Below, piece by piece: positions 1 to 7,815 of a stretch of DNA of 64,000 bases. Made by a program: the position numbers and the translations under genes. The notes under the pieces are model-generated. The model worked only from the letters and a program-made list of their open reading frames with translations, did no database searches and was not told the DNA's origin. Each line of letters opens with the position of its first letter. Position 1 is the first letter of the stretch. This stretch comes from Pseudomonas sp. IB20 (GTDB lineage: Bacteria; Pseudomonadota; Gammaproteobacteria; Pseudomonadales; Pseudomonadaceae): assembly GCF_009707325.1 (NCBI RefSeq), contig NZ_CP046103.1, forward strand, positions 5,034,951 to 5,098,950, in the 5' to 3' direction.

Positions 1-863
1 CCTTCGGCCACGTAGCGTTTGGCGTGGCGCTGGCGCAACGGCACACAGACACGCGGGTCGGCGCTGATCACCGTACCGAGTCGCCCTTCAAAGGCGCGCT
101 CCAGTTCACGGCAGAAATTTTCGTCATCCAGCGCCATCAGGCGTTCGGATTCCGCCGGCGTGGTCGACCAGACGATTGAGCACCAGTCCTCTTGCCCATC
201 GCGTACCAGCGGCAGGAATGCCAGCGGGCCGGTATCGGTAAAGCGCTGCCAGGCCGTGCGCTGGTGCGGTTGGCTGCTGCGCACGCTGGTGACGATGGCG
301 TTATGCAGGTAATCCCATTCGCGGGTCGTGGTGCCGGTCAGGCGGCGCACGGCGGAATTGGCGCCGTCGGCGGCCACCACCAGCGGCGCGCGCAATTTGC
401 GCCCATCGGCCAGGGTCAGCAGCCAGTCATCGCCGGAGCGGCGCATCTGTTCCAAGCGCGCGTTGGCCAGCAGGCCCAGGTCGCAGTCGTGCAGGCGGTC
501 GAGCAAGGCATCCTGAACCACACGGTTCTCGACGATATGCCCAAGCACTTCGGCATGCACGCTGGCCGCCGAAAAGTGGATCTGCCCGGTGCCGCTGCCG
601 TCCCACACCTGCATCTCGCCATAAGGGCTGGCGCGTCGCGACACGATGCCGTCCCACACGCCGAGGCGCTCGAGGATGCGCTGGCTGGCGGCCGACAAGG
701 CGCTCACGCGGGGTTCGAAGGCCGCATCCTGGTCGAACGGTTTGACGCTCAGCGGGCTGCCGTCCAGCAGCAGCACCTGCAGGCCACTGCCCTGCAACGC
801 CAGCGCCAGGGCGCTCCCGACCATTCCGGCCCCGACAATCAGCACATCTGCGCGCATGTCCAT
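1..863 (-). CDS. ubiI: UbiH/UbiI-family FAD-dependent ubiquinone-ring hydroxylase (partial, 3' end beyond window)
   Basis: Translating the minus strand from the ATG at 863 gives an open frame to the window edge (287 codons). It opens with a Rossmann FAD-binding motif (GAGMVG, residues 11-16) and has the second flavin-monooxygenase DG motif (VVAADGANS). The family hydroxylates the ubiquinone ring at the membrane using FAD and O2. The gene is third in the pepP-ubiH-DUF4442 run and starts 3 bases after the preceding stop, so it is almost surely cotranscribed. In E. coli the gene after ubiH is ubiI (visC), which supports the symbol. UbiF-like specificity cannot be excluded because the C-terminal part is missing. 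Confidence 0.82.
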   Translation of the reverse strand, partial: MDMRADVLIVGAGMVGSALALALQGSGLQVLLLDGSPLSVKPFDQDAAFEPRVSALSAASQRILERLGVWDGIVSRRASPYGEMQVWDGSGTGQIHFSAASVHAEVLGHIVENRVVQDALLDRLHDCDLGLLANARLEQMRRSGDDWLLTLADGRKLRAPLVVAADGANSAVRRLTGTTTREWDYLHNAIVTSVRSSQPHQRTAWQRFTDTGPLAFLPLVRDGQEDWCSIVWSTTPAESERLMALDDENFCRELERAFEGRLGTVISADPRVCVPLRQRHAKRYVAE

Positions 864-866
864 GCT

Positions 867-1352
867 TTAAGCCTGCTTTGCTGGCGGCTTGCGCCGCACG
901 TAAAGGGTTTTTTCGACCCGCGCCACCAAGGTGCCGGAGCCGTCATGAATCTGTACTTTGAGGTGGGGCAAGTACTTCTCGCCACCTTCGGTCTGCCTGC
1001 GAATCTCGTCCAGCAAGGCCTCGTCGATGGAAAATTCGGCGTACACCGGGCCTTTGCCCGGCGACACGAAGTCGATGCTCGCGGCTTTGTCCCAGACGAT
1101 GTAGTCGCGGCCCAGGTTTTCCATCAACAAGAGCATGTAGAACGGGTCGACCATCGAATACAGGCTGCCGCCGAATTGCGTGCCGACGTAATTGCGGTTG
1201 TACCAGCCCAGGCCCATGCGCACCTTGGCATAGCGCAAATCCGCACTGAGTGCCTGCACCCGGATTCCAGCGCCCAGGTACGGCGGGTACAAGGACAGAG
1301 CCCAGCGCAACAGCCGCGCCTTGCCCAGGCGTCGGGTCAGCCAGTTACGCAT
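867..1352 (-). CDS. DUF4442 / hotdog-fold thioesterase-like protein
   Basis: A 161-residue protein starting at MRNWLTRRLGKARLL. An upstream in-frame start would place about 40 residues antisense-like inside ubiH and is unlikely. The body (GWYNRNYVGTQFGGSLYSM) has the look of the PaaI/DUF4442 hotdog fold, in which a hydrophobic helix packs across a curved sheet and an acyl-CoA-like ligand binds at the dimer interface. The start codon overlaps the ubiH stop by 8 bases (ATGCGTAA), so translation is probably coupled to ubiH. The substrate is unknown. Its position between two ubiquinone hydroxylase genes suggests a link to quinone or lipid metabolism, but that is only context. Confidence 0.8.
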   Translation of the reverse strand: MRNWLTRRLGKARLLRWALSLYPPYLGAGIRVQALSADLRYAKVRMGLGWYNRNYVGTQFGGSLYSMVDPFYMLLLMENLGRDYIVWDKAASIDFVSPGKGPVYAEFSIDEALLDEIRRQTEGGEKYLPHLKVQIHDGSGTLVARVEKTLYVRRKPPAKQA

Positions 1353-2532
1353 CGGGGCGCGTGCCCAGGCCCATGGCCTGACGGGCGAACCAGCGTTTGG
1401 CCGGCGGTAACAAATCCAGGCCCAGCAAGCCCATGTTACGGCCCAAGGCCACCAACGGTTGAGCACTGCCAAACAGCCGCGTGACTTGATCGGAGAAACC
1501 TACGGTCAATTTCTGATCCAGGCGTTGGCGCTCGCGATAGCGTTCCAAGGTTGCCAAATCGCCCGGCACCTCAGGCCCGGCCAGCAAGGCTTCGGCCAAG
1601 GCGTTGGCATCGCGCAGGGACAAATTGAAACCCTGCCCGGCAATCGGGTGCAGGCTGTGGGCGGCATTACCGAGGATGGCCAGGTGCGAGCGTACTTGTT
1701 CTTCGGCCTCCACCAGCGTCAGCGGGTACAGGTGCCGCGCGCCGACTTGCTTCAACGTGCCCAGGCGATAGCCGAACACGCCCTGTAATTCGCTGAGGAA
1801 GCTGCGCTCATCAAGGTTGGCCAGGCGCTGGGCGTCCATGCCGATGCGCGTCCACACCAGCGCGCAGCGGTTGTCCGGCAGCGGCAGCAGGGCCATGGGG
1901 CCCTCATCGGTGAAACGCTCGAAGGCCTCGCCATTGTGGGCTTCGCTTGGGGTGATGTTGGCGATCAACGCGCTCTGGTTGTAGGGCCGGGTTTTCACAC
2001 CGACGCCCAATTGCTCGCGCAAACCGGAGCGACCGCCATCGGCCAATACCGCGAGGTCGCATTCCAGCACGGTTTCATCGTTGAGGGTCAGGCGATAGCC
2101 ATCGGCCAGCGGCTCCATGCGGGTGACTTCCGCCGGGCAACGCCAACTGACCACGTCTTTGTCCAGGCCTTTCCACAGGCATTGGCCGAGCCAGGCGTTT
2201 TCCACCACATAGCCGAGGGCCGGCACACCCTCCTCCATGGCAGACAGGCGCGCAGTGGAGAAGCGGCCACGGTCCGACACGTGAATCTGTTTGATCGGCT
2301 CGGCGCGGCGGGAAATGTCCTGCCACAGGCCCAAGCGCTGATAAATCTGCCGAGCGCCGTAGGACAACGCCGAAGAGCGCGCGTCATAGCTCGGCTGGTA
2401 ACTGTCACCCGGCGCGAACGGTTCGATCAGCACGATCTTCCAGCCGCGTGCCTTGGCACCCGCCTGCAACGCCAACGCCAGGCTGGCACCCACCAGACCG
2501 CCGCCAATAATCGCCACGTTGACCCGGCTCAT
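1345..2532 (-). CDS. ubiH: 2-octaprenyl-6-methoxyphenyl hydroxylase UbiH
   Basis: This 395-residue flavoprotein monooxygenase belongs to ubiquinone biosynthesis, where UbiH hydroxylates the ring carbon next to the methoxy group. All three family signatures are visible: GGGLVGAS near residue 10 for the FAD ADP moiety, LADGGRSGLR in the middle, and GNAAHSLHPIAGQGFN in the C-terminal third for the flavin ribityl. The length is normal. The ATG overlaps the pepP stop by 4 bases (ATGA) and the gene's own stop overlaps the next gene by 8 bases, so the operon is tightly coupled. The order ygfB-pepP-ubiH-ubiI is the same as in E. coli. Confidence 0.92.
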   Translation of the reverse strand: MSRVNVAIIGGGLVGASLALALQAGAKARGWKIVLIEPFAPGDSYQPSYDARSSALSYGARQIYQRLGLWQDISRRAEPIKQIHVSDRGRFSTARLSAMEEGVPALGYVVENAWLGQCLWKGLDKDVVSWRCPAEVTRMEPLADGYRLTLNDETVLECDLAVLADGGRSGLREQLGVGVKTRPYNQSALIANITPSEAHNGEAFERFTDEGPMALLPLPDNRCALVWTRIGMDAQRLANLDERSFLSELQGVFGYRLGTLKQVGARHLYPLTLVEAEEQVRSHLAILGNAAHSLHPIAGQGFNLSLRDANALAEALLAGPEVPGDLATLERYRERQRLDQKLTVGFSDQVTRLFGSAQPLVALGRNMGLLGLDLLPPAKRWFARQAMGLGTRPDA

Positions 2533-3851
2533 CGGGCAGCCGCCATCAGCGCTTCGATCTCGGCGACGGTCTTGGGCACGCCGCCGGTCAAAATTTCACA
2601 GCCTTGCTTGGTCACTACCACGTCGTCCTCGATGCGTACGCCAATGCCACGCCATTTCTTCGCCACGTTCTGGTTGTCGGGCGAAATATAGATGCCAGGT
2701 TCCACGGTCAACGCCATGCCGACTTCCAGCACCCGCCATTCACCGCCCACCTTGTACTCGCCCACATCATGCACATCCATGCCCAGCCAATGGCCGGCGC
2801 GGTGCATATAAAAGGCGCGACAGGCTTCGCCGGCGATCAGCTCGTCGACGTCGCCTTGCAGCAACCCCAGCTTCACCAGCCCGACGGTGATGACGCGCAC
2901 CGTCGCCTCGTGGGCCTGGTTCCAATGTTTGTTCGGCGCGATCTCGGCAAAAGCGGCTTCCTGGGAGGCCAGCACAATCTCGTAGATCGCCTTCTGCTCG
3001 GGCGAAAACGTGCCGTTAACCGGCCAGGTGCGGGTGATGTCGCTGGCGTAGCAGTCGATCTCGCAACCGGCGTCGATCAACACCAGGTCGCCGTCCTTGA
3101 GCACCGCGTCATTCTGCTGGTAATGCAGAATGCAGCTATTGCGCCCGGCGGCGACGATGGAGCCATAGGCGGGCATTTTCGCGCCGCCCTTGCGGAATTC
3201 GTAATCCAGCTCGGCTTCCAGGCTGAATTCATGCAACCCCGCGCGGCTGGCCTGCATCGCCTTCACGTGGGCGGCGCAGGAAATTCGTGCGGCCTCGCGC
3301 ATCACCTTCACTTCTGCCGCCGATTTATACAGGCGCATGTCGTGGAGCAGGTGATCCAGGGCAACAAATTCATTCGGCGGCTGGGCGCCCAGGTGCGCTT
3401 TAGAGCGGATCACGTTGATCCACTCCATCACATGCCGGTCGAATTCGGCGTTGCTGCCCATAGCCGAGTACACCCGGTCGCGACCTTCGATCAGGCCGGG
3501 CAGGATGTCGTCGATATCGGTGATGGGGAACGCATCGTCGGCACCAAAGTCACGGATCGCGCCTTCGGTACCGGCACGCAGGCCGTCCCACAATTCGCGT
3601 TCGGCATTGCGCTCGCGGCAGAACAGCACGTACTCGCCATGTTGGCGACCGGGCATCAGCACGATCACCGCTTGCGGTTCGGGGAAGCCGCTCAGGTACT
3701 GGAAGTCGCTGTCTTGGCGGTAGACGTGCTCGACATCACGGTTGCGGATCGCCACGGCGGCAGCCGGCAGGATTGCGATGCTATTGGGTTCCATCTGCGC
3801 CATGAGCGCCTTGCGGCGACGGGTGTATTCCGCTTTCGGGATATGGATCAT
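2529..3851 (-). CDS. pepP: Xaa-Pro aminopeptidase PepP
   Basis: A 440-residue cytosolic metallopeptidase that removes an N-terminal residue linked to proline. An N-terminal creatinase-like domain is followed by a pita-bread catalytic domain. The dinuclear-metal ligands can be picked out: Asp in LIDAGCEID, Asp in YASDITRTW, His in HRAGHWLGMDVHD, Glu in TVEPGIY and Glu in RIEDDVVV. The length matches E. coli PepP. It starts 20 bases after the YgfB stop and overlaps ubiH by 4 bases. Its place in a ubiquinone operon is conserved in gammaproteobacteria although no biochemical link is evident. Confidence 0.95.
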   Translation of the reverse strand: MIHIPKAEYTRRRKALMAQMEPNSIAILPAAAVAIRNRDVEHVYRQDSDFQYLSGFPEPQAVIVLMPGRQHGEYVLFCRERNAERELWDGLRAGTEGAIRDFGADDAFPITDIDDILPGLIEGRDRVYSAMGSNAEFDRHVMEWINVIRSKAHLGAQPPNEFVALDHLLHDMRLYKSAAEVKVMREAARISCAAHVKAMQASRAGLHEFSLEAELDYEFRKGGAKMPAYGSIVAAGRNSCILHYQQNDAVLKDGDLVLIDAGCEIDCYASDITRTWPVNGTFSPEQKAIYEIVLASQEAAFAEIAPNKHWNQAHEATVRVITVGLVKLGLLQGDVDELIAGEACRAFYMHRAGHWLGMDVHDVGEYKVGGEWRVLEVGMALTVEPGIYISPDNQNVAKKWRGIGVRIEDDVVVTKQGCEILTGGVPKTVAEIEALMAAAR

Positions 3852-3871
3852 GGGCAGATGGGCTTCCTTTC

Positions 3872-4429
3872 TTAATGCAGCGACGGCTTGGCTGCGGCTG
3901 GCTCAGCGGATTTTTTGGTCTCGGTGAACAGCAGCAGCGGCGCGACGCGCAGGTATTCCATCACTTCCATGTAGTCGCCTTCACCGTCTTCGGATTCTTC
4001 CAAGGCGTCTTGCACCTGGGAGATCGCCGCCAGGTCCTGCAGCACTTCCTTGGCGTCGGTGCTCAGCTCCAGGCCGCCGGCGTTCACGCCGAAACCGTGG
4101 AGGAAACCCTGGCACCATTGGCCCAGCGCGGCAGCGCGTTCGGCGAGCGGCGCGTCGTCGGTCGGCAGCAGCAGGACTACGGTGACGTCGTCACCGGTCA
4201 GCTCGCCTTTGACCATCTCTTGCAGGCCGATCAGCGCGTTACGCACGTTCTCGGTCGGCTCGGTTTCGAGCAGCTCGGCCACATCAGCCAGCCAGTTGTC
4301 AGCATCAAAGCCAACACCGGTGCAACTGCGGCCCAACAGCACGCCGTGCAGTTCGGCAGGCGAGCAAGGATGACCGCTGGTGCTCAGCAGTTTGGAAAAA
4401 GCATCGTACGGGGAGTTCTGAATAGGCAT
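3872..4429 (-). CDS. ygfB: UPF0149 / YecA family protein YgfB
   Basis: A 185-residue acidic, helix-rich protein of the UPF0149 family, recognised by its sequence ([12 protein letters not shown] and surroundings) and by its position just upstream of pepP, as in E. coli ygfB-pepP-ubiH-ubiI. There is no signal peptide or metal-binding SEC-C tail. The molecular role is not settled from sequence; members in Pseudomonas have been linked to transcriptional control of envelope or resistance genes, which I did not verify for this protein. It heads the minus-strand operon and is divergent from the ZapB-like gene, with a shared 138-base intergenic region. Confidence 0.85.
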   Translation of the reverse strand: MPIQNSPYDAFSKLLSTSGHPCSPAELHGVLLGRSCTGVGFDADNWLADVAELLETEPTENVRNALIGLQEMVKGELTGDDVTVVLLLPTDDAPLAERAAALGQWCQGFLHGFGVNAGGLELSTDAKEVLQDLAAISQVQDALEESEDGEGDYMEVMEYLRVAPLLLFTETKKSAEPAAAKPSLH

Positions 4430-4567
4430 GGTGAGCTAGGCGCCAGACGGCGCAATGTCTAGAATGAAGCGCTGTATCCTAGCACCGGCAGACGTACCAA
4501 GACTATCGAGGGCGTCAGATCGTTTATCCTGCAGCTGCCATTCATCAGACAAATCCAGTGGAACCCA

Positions 4568-4777
4568 ATGGAAGACACCGACCTGCAAGCGCTGATGGCC
4601 AGACTCGAGCTGCTAATTGATCGGGTCGAGCAACTTAAGAGTCAAAACGGACTCCTATTAGCTCAGGAAAAGACCTGGCGCGAGGAACGCGCGCACCTCA
4701 TTGAAAAAAACGAAATCGCCCGGCGTAAGGTCGAATCGATGATTTCGCGCCTGAAGGCCCTGGAGCAAGACTCATGA
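4568..4777 (+). CDS. TIGR02449-type small coiled-coil protein (ZapB-like)
   Basis: A 69-residue protein that is nearly all coiled coil, with heptad leucines from LMARLELLIDRVEQL onward and a highly charged middle. It resembles the TIGR02449/SlyX-ZapB type of small septal or cytosolic coiled-coil proteins. The stop overlaps the zapA start by 4 bases (ATGA), so the two are made together, which fits a division-related role as a ZapA partner. That function is inferred from context and fold class only. Confidence 0.82.
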   Translation: MEDTDLQALMARLELLIDRVEQLKSQNGLLLAQEKTWREERAHLIEKNEIARRKVESMISRLKALEQDS

Positions 4778-5091
4778 GTTCAAGCAATAGCGTTACCGTG
4801 CAGATCCTCGACAAAGAATATTCGATCATCTGCCCCCAGGAAGAACGCAGCAACCTGGTGAGTGCTGCCCGCTACCTGGATGGCAAGATGCGTGAAATCC
4901 GCAGCAGCGGCAAAGTTATCGGCGCCGATCGTATCGCTGTGATGGCCGCACTGAACATTACCCACGATTTGCTGCATAAGCAGGAGCGGCCTGACGTGCA
5001 GGCCAGCGGCTCGACGCGCGAGCAAGTGCGTGACCTGCTGGAGCGGGTTGATCTGGTACTTTCTACCGATCCAGAGCCACCCAAGGGCTGA
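4774..5091 (+). CDS. zapA: Cell division protein ZapA
   Basis: A 105-residue ZapA. The N-terminal strand region (VTVQILDKEYSI) and the conserved block with LVSAARYLDGKM are typical and are followed by a long helix for tetramer formation. ZapA binds FtsZ and bundles protofilaments at the Z-ring. The gene overlaps the upstream coiled-coil gene by 4 bases and is followed by 6S RNA and the folate cyclo-ligase, an order conserved from E. coli to Pseudomonas. Confidence 0.93.
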   Translation: MSSSNSVTVQILDKEYSIICPQEERSNLVSAARYLDGKMREIRSSGKVIGADRIAVMAALNITHDLLHKQERPDVQASGSTREQVRDLLERVDLVLSTDPEPPKG

Positions 5092-5116
5092 TTGCCGAGT
5101 CTGTTTAAGGTATACT
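5092..5116 (+). promoter_or_regulatory. Probable promoter of 6S RNA
   Basis: A TATACT -10 element lies at 5111-5116, 7 to 10 bases before the expected 6S RNA 5' end. No good -35 hexamer stands 17 bases upstream: TTGCCG at 5092 is only 13 bases away. The -10 assignment is therefore firmer than the -35. Confidence 0.5.
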
Positions 5117-5122
5117 CGCCCC

Positions 5123-5303
5123 ACTCCCTGGCGTGTTTGCCAGTCGGCGATGTCCCTGAGCCGATTCGCACTACCCTGGAAGTTGCACGTTGGGCTGGTG
5201 TGCATGTCCGCTAGACGGAAAGCCTTAAAGCCTACTGCATCTTCCACCTTGAACTTTCGGGTTCAAGGGCTAAGTCGACAGCGGCTCTGTCGGGGAGCCT
5301 GAA
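5123..5303 (+). ncRNA. ssrS: 6S RNA
   Basis: About 180 bases with no coding frame, between zapA and the cyclo-ligase gene where ssrS lies in E. coli and Pseudomonas. The 5' end (CTCCCTGGCG) can pair with the 3' end (CGGGGAG) to close a long hairpin. The inner part holds the family-like segments GTCCCTGAGCCGATTCGCA and CTTGAACTTTCGGGTTCAAGG, the latter a clear small hairpin. 6S RNA mimics an open promoter and sequesters sigma70 RNA polymerase in stationary phase. The ends are estimates, good to about 5 bases. Confidence 0.88.
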
Positions 5304-5313
5304 TTCCCAAACT

Positions 5314-5344
5314 CAATGCCAGTCTTAGGACTGGCATTGTTTTA
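5314..5344 (+). terminator. Rho-independent terminator after 6S RNA
   Basis: A perfect 11-bp stem (CAATGCCAGTC / GACTGGCATTG) with a TTAG loop is followed by TTTTA. It ends exactly where the first possible ATG of the downstream gene begins, so it must be partly read through, or the downstream gene has its own promoter. Confidence 0.8.
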
Positions 5345-5358
5345 TGAGCCGAAAAACC

Positions 5359-5988
5359 ATGACCGAACCTGCGCCGCTTTCCCGTCCGCAACTTCGACGC
5401 ATGTTGCGCAAAGCCCGCCGCGCCCTCACGCCGAGCAAGCAGCGCCAGGCCGCCCAAGGCCTGTATCGGCAACTGGCACAGCACCCGCTGTTTCGCCGGG
5501 CCAAGCATATTTCTTTATACCTACCGACGGACGGTGAAATCGATCCGCTCCTGCTGCTGCGCGCCGCTCAGCGCCGGGGCAAGGCTACCTATCTGCCGGT
5601 ACTCAGCGCCTGGCCGCGAACCAAGATGGTGTTCCAGCGCGTGCGGCCTGGGGATAAGTTGCTGCCCAACCGTTTTCGCATCCTAGAACCGCGAGTGAAC
5701 GCCAATCGCCAGCGCCAAGTCTGGACACTCGATCTGGTGTTGCTGCCGCTGGTGGGGTTCGACGATGGGGGCGGAAGATTGGGCATGGGCGGCGGCTTTT
5801 ACGACCGCAGCCTGGCCTACCTCGCCAGGCGCCAGAGCTGGCGCAAGCCGACGCTGCTGGGGCTGGCCCATGAATGTCAGAAGGTCGAGCGCTTGGCGCA
5901 GGCGAGCTGGGACGTGCCGTTGGCGGGCACCATCACCGATAAGCACTGGTATGTCGCAGAAACGTCGCTGGAACCAGCGACGTCTTGA
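5359..5988 (+). CDS. 5-formyltetrahydrofolate cyclo-ligase
   Basis: A 209-residue enzyme that converts 5-formyl-THF to 5,10-methenyl-THF with ATP. The basic N-terminal region (RPQLRRMLRKARRAL) supplies phosphate contacts and the signature GMGGGFYDR is near residue 145. I chose the ATG at 5359 (MTEPAPLS). An earlier in-frame ATG at 5344 abuts the terminator T-run and has no ribosome-binding site. In E. coli the orthologue (ygfA/fau) sits directly after ssrS on the same transcript, as here. It ends 6 bases from the convergent small membrane protein gene. Confidence 0.92.
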   Translation: MTEPAPLSRPQLRRMLRKARRALTPSKQRQAAQGLYRQLAQHPLFRRAKHISLYLPTDGEIDPLLLLRAAQRRGKATYLPVLSAWPRTKMVFQRVRPGDKLLPNRFRILEPRVNANRQRQVWTLDLVLLPLVGFDDGGGRLGMGGGFYDRSLAYLARRQSWRKPTLLGLAHECQKVERLAQASWDVPLAGTITDKHWYVAETSLEPATS

Positions 5989-5994
5989 ATAGTT

Positions 5995-6144
5995 TTAACG
6001 CTTGAACGGTTGTGGCTGCTGCTGAGCCAGCTCAACAGGTGCATCCGTCTTGTTCGACCACAAGCTCTGGGCATACCCGGTGGTCACGACGCCCAGACCA
6101 AACAAAATAACCAAAATCCATAGTAAATCCGGTTTACGTTGCAT
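5995..6144 (-). CDS. Small single-span membrane protein, 49 residues
   Basis: A short ORF starting MQRKPDLLWILVIL with one hydrophobic segment (residues 8-25) and a proline/glutamine-rich polar tail ending QPFKR. A longer upstream start would run through low-quality sequence and was not used. It is tail-to-tail with the cyclo-ligase gene. I recognise it as the type of conserved small Pseudomonas protein with no assigned function. The K/N-in C-tail topology suggests a periplasmic tail, but this is weak. Confidence 0.65.
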   Translation of the reverse strand: MQRKPDLLWILVILFGLGVVTTGYAQSLWSNKTDAPVELAQQQPQPFKR

Positions 6145-6337
6145 CGATTGCCCCCCTTCAGGCACTCGTACACGATGACAACAACGTTCCAATGTAGTCC
6201 GTTGCAGCTGCGTCAAGCTTAAAAGCGGGCATTCTGCGGTAACGTGAACCAACACGCAAACCTTGACGCCAACCGACTGTCGGTTTGTCATGGAATTGCC
6301 GGACAACTTGCCCAATGCCTTTTTCAGGAGCCCAAAA

Positions 6338-6781
6338 ATGGCCTACTGGCTGATGAAATCCGAGCCCGATGAACTGTCCATCACGGGTCTTGAAAAGCTC
6401 GGCGAAGCCCGTTGGGACGGGGTGCGTAACTATCAGGCGCGCAATTTCCTACGCGCAATGGCCGTGGGTGATGAGTTCTTCTTCTACCACTCCAGTTGCC
6501 CCGAACCAGGCATTGCCGGCATTGGCAAAATCATCGAAGCCGCCTATCCGGACCCCACCGCGCTGGAACCGGATAGCCACTATTTCGACGCCAAGGCCAG
6601 CCCGGAGAAAAATCCGTGGAGTGCGATCAACGTGGCGCACGTCGAGACGTTTTCAAAGGTGCTGGGCCTGGGCTACCTGAAACAACAAACGGCACTGGCC
6701 GAGTTGCCGCTGGTGCAAAAAGGCAGCCGGTTATCCGTAATGCCGGTGACGGCCGATCAATGGGCGGCGCTTGCCTCTTGA
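6338..6781 (+). CDS. EVE domain protein
   Basis: A 147-residue single-domain protein with the EVE/PUA-like fold: MAYWLMKSEPDELS at the start, then WDGVRNYQARNFLRAM and FFYHSS. The family (human relative THYN1) has an aromatic pocket thought to read modified bases in nucleic acids. The ATG at 6338 has CAGGAG 7 bases upstream, which decides it over an earlier in-frame codon. In restriction and defence islands EVE domains are often fused to nucleases; this stand-alone copy sits in a housekeeping context. Confidence 0.9.
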   Translation: MAYWLMKSEPDELSITGLEKLGEARWDGVRNYQARNFLRAMAVGDEFFFYHSSCPEPGIAGIGKIIEAAYPDPTALEPDSHYFDAKASPEKNPWSAINVAHVETFSKVLGLGYLKQQTALAELPLVQKGSRLSVMPVTADQWAALAS

Positions 6782-6846
6782 CCCGTATCAACGGCCCTCG
6801 GGGCGATACCGGTCAAACTAGGATGCTAATGCCGCAGGATGCAGCC

Positions 6847-7815
6847 ATGTCAACGAACCACCCTACTATGTCGCGCCTTTTCGCCATCGCCCTGATCGTG
6901 CTGCTGCTGGGCGCCGGTGGCTTCGGTTACTGGCGATCGACCCAGGACCGCCTGCCCGAAGGTTTGAGCATGGGCAACGGCCGCCTGGAATCCACCGAAG
7001 TGCAGATCGCCGCCAAGATACCCGGGCGCCTGGCCGAAGTGCGCGTGGATGAAGGCGACAAGGTGCTCAAGGGCCAATTGCTCGCGCGCATGGACACCCG
7101 CACCCTCGAAGCCCAGCGCGCCCAGGCCGAAGCCGAAGTGCTGCGTGCCAAAGAAAACTTCGCCGCCGCCGAGGCCAACGTGCAGTTGCGCCAGAGCGAA
7201 CAACTGCTGGCCAATCAGGAACTCAAGCGCACCCAAGAGCTGTACCGGCGCGGCTTCGCCAGCAGCCAGTTGATCGACCAACAACAAGCGCGCCAGAACA
7301 CCGGCAATGCTGCCGTGGTTGCCGCGCAAGCCCAGGTCAACTCGGTGAAGGCCGCCATCGGCGCCGCCGTGGCCCAAGTGGCCCAGCTCACCAGCGAAAT
7401 CGACGACAGCAGCCTGCGCGCGCCCATCGACGGCATTATTCAATTACGCCTGGCCGAGCCGGGTGAAGTGCTCGGCGCGGGCGGCCGCGTGTTGCTGCTG
7501 ATTGATCCGAATGACCAGTACATGAACCTCTACCTGCCCGCCTCCGTCACCGGTCGCCTGACCGTCGGCAGTGATGCGCGCATCCTGCTCGACGCCCTGC
7601 CCCAGCAACCGTTGCCGGCCAAAATCAGCTTTGTCGCCGCCAAATCGCAGTTCACGCCCAAGGAAGTGGAAACCCGCGACGAACGCCAGAAGCTGGTGTT
7701 CCGCGTCAAACTACGCCTGACTCAACCCAGTGCTGTACCGCAAGCCAAACCGGGCATGCCCGGCGCCGGCTACGTGCGCACGGCTGATATCGACTGGCCG
7801 GCCAACCTGCAATGA
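6847..7815 (+). CDS. HlyD-family periplasmic adaptor of an ABC exporter
   Basis: A 322-residue membrane-fusion protein. It has an N-terminal anchor (residues 8-26), a lipoyl half-motif (TEVQIAAKIPGRLAEVRVDEGDKV), an alpha-helical hairpin (about 75-190, rich in Ala/Gln/Glu), the second lipoyl half (LRAPIDGIIQLR) and a beta-barrel. AGGA lies 7 bases before the chosen ATG at 6847. The stop overlaps the ABC fusion gene by 4 bases. With the two following genes it forms the YhiI-RbbA(YhiH)-YhhJ type tripartite exporter; an outer-membrane channel would have to come from elsewhere. The substrate is unknown. Confidence 0.88.
   Translation: MSTNHPTMSRLFAIALIVLLLGAGGFGYWRSTQDRLPEGLSMGNGRLESTEVQIAAKIPGRLAEVRVDEGDKVLKGQLLARMDTRTLEAQRAQAEAEVLRAKENFAAAEANVQLRQSEQLLANQELKRTQELYRRGFASSQLIDQQQARQNTGNAAVVAAQAQVNSVKAAIGAAVAQVAQLTSEIDDSSLRAPIDGIIQLRLAEPGEVLGAGGRVLLLIDPNDQYMNLYLPASVTGRLTVGSDARILLDALPQQPLPAKISFVAAKSQFTPKEVETRDERQKLVFRVKLRLTQPSAVPQAKPGMPGAGYVRTADIDWPANLQ

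Noticed and set aside
2604-3875. 423-residue open frame antisense to pepP, and similar long frames antisense to rho (23618-24796), ppx (34111-35673), FTR1 (42625-44139), the ABC-F gene (49286-51148) and argH (60620-61993)
   Set aside because: These arise because stop codons are rare on the complement of GC-rich coding frames. They show no family motif, no signal peptide and no ribosome-binding site, and each lies opposite a certain gene.
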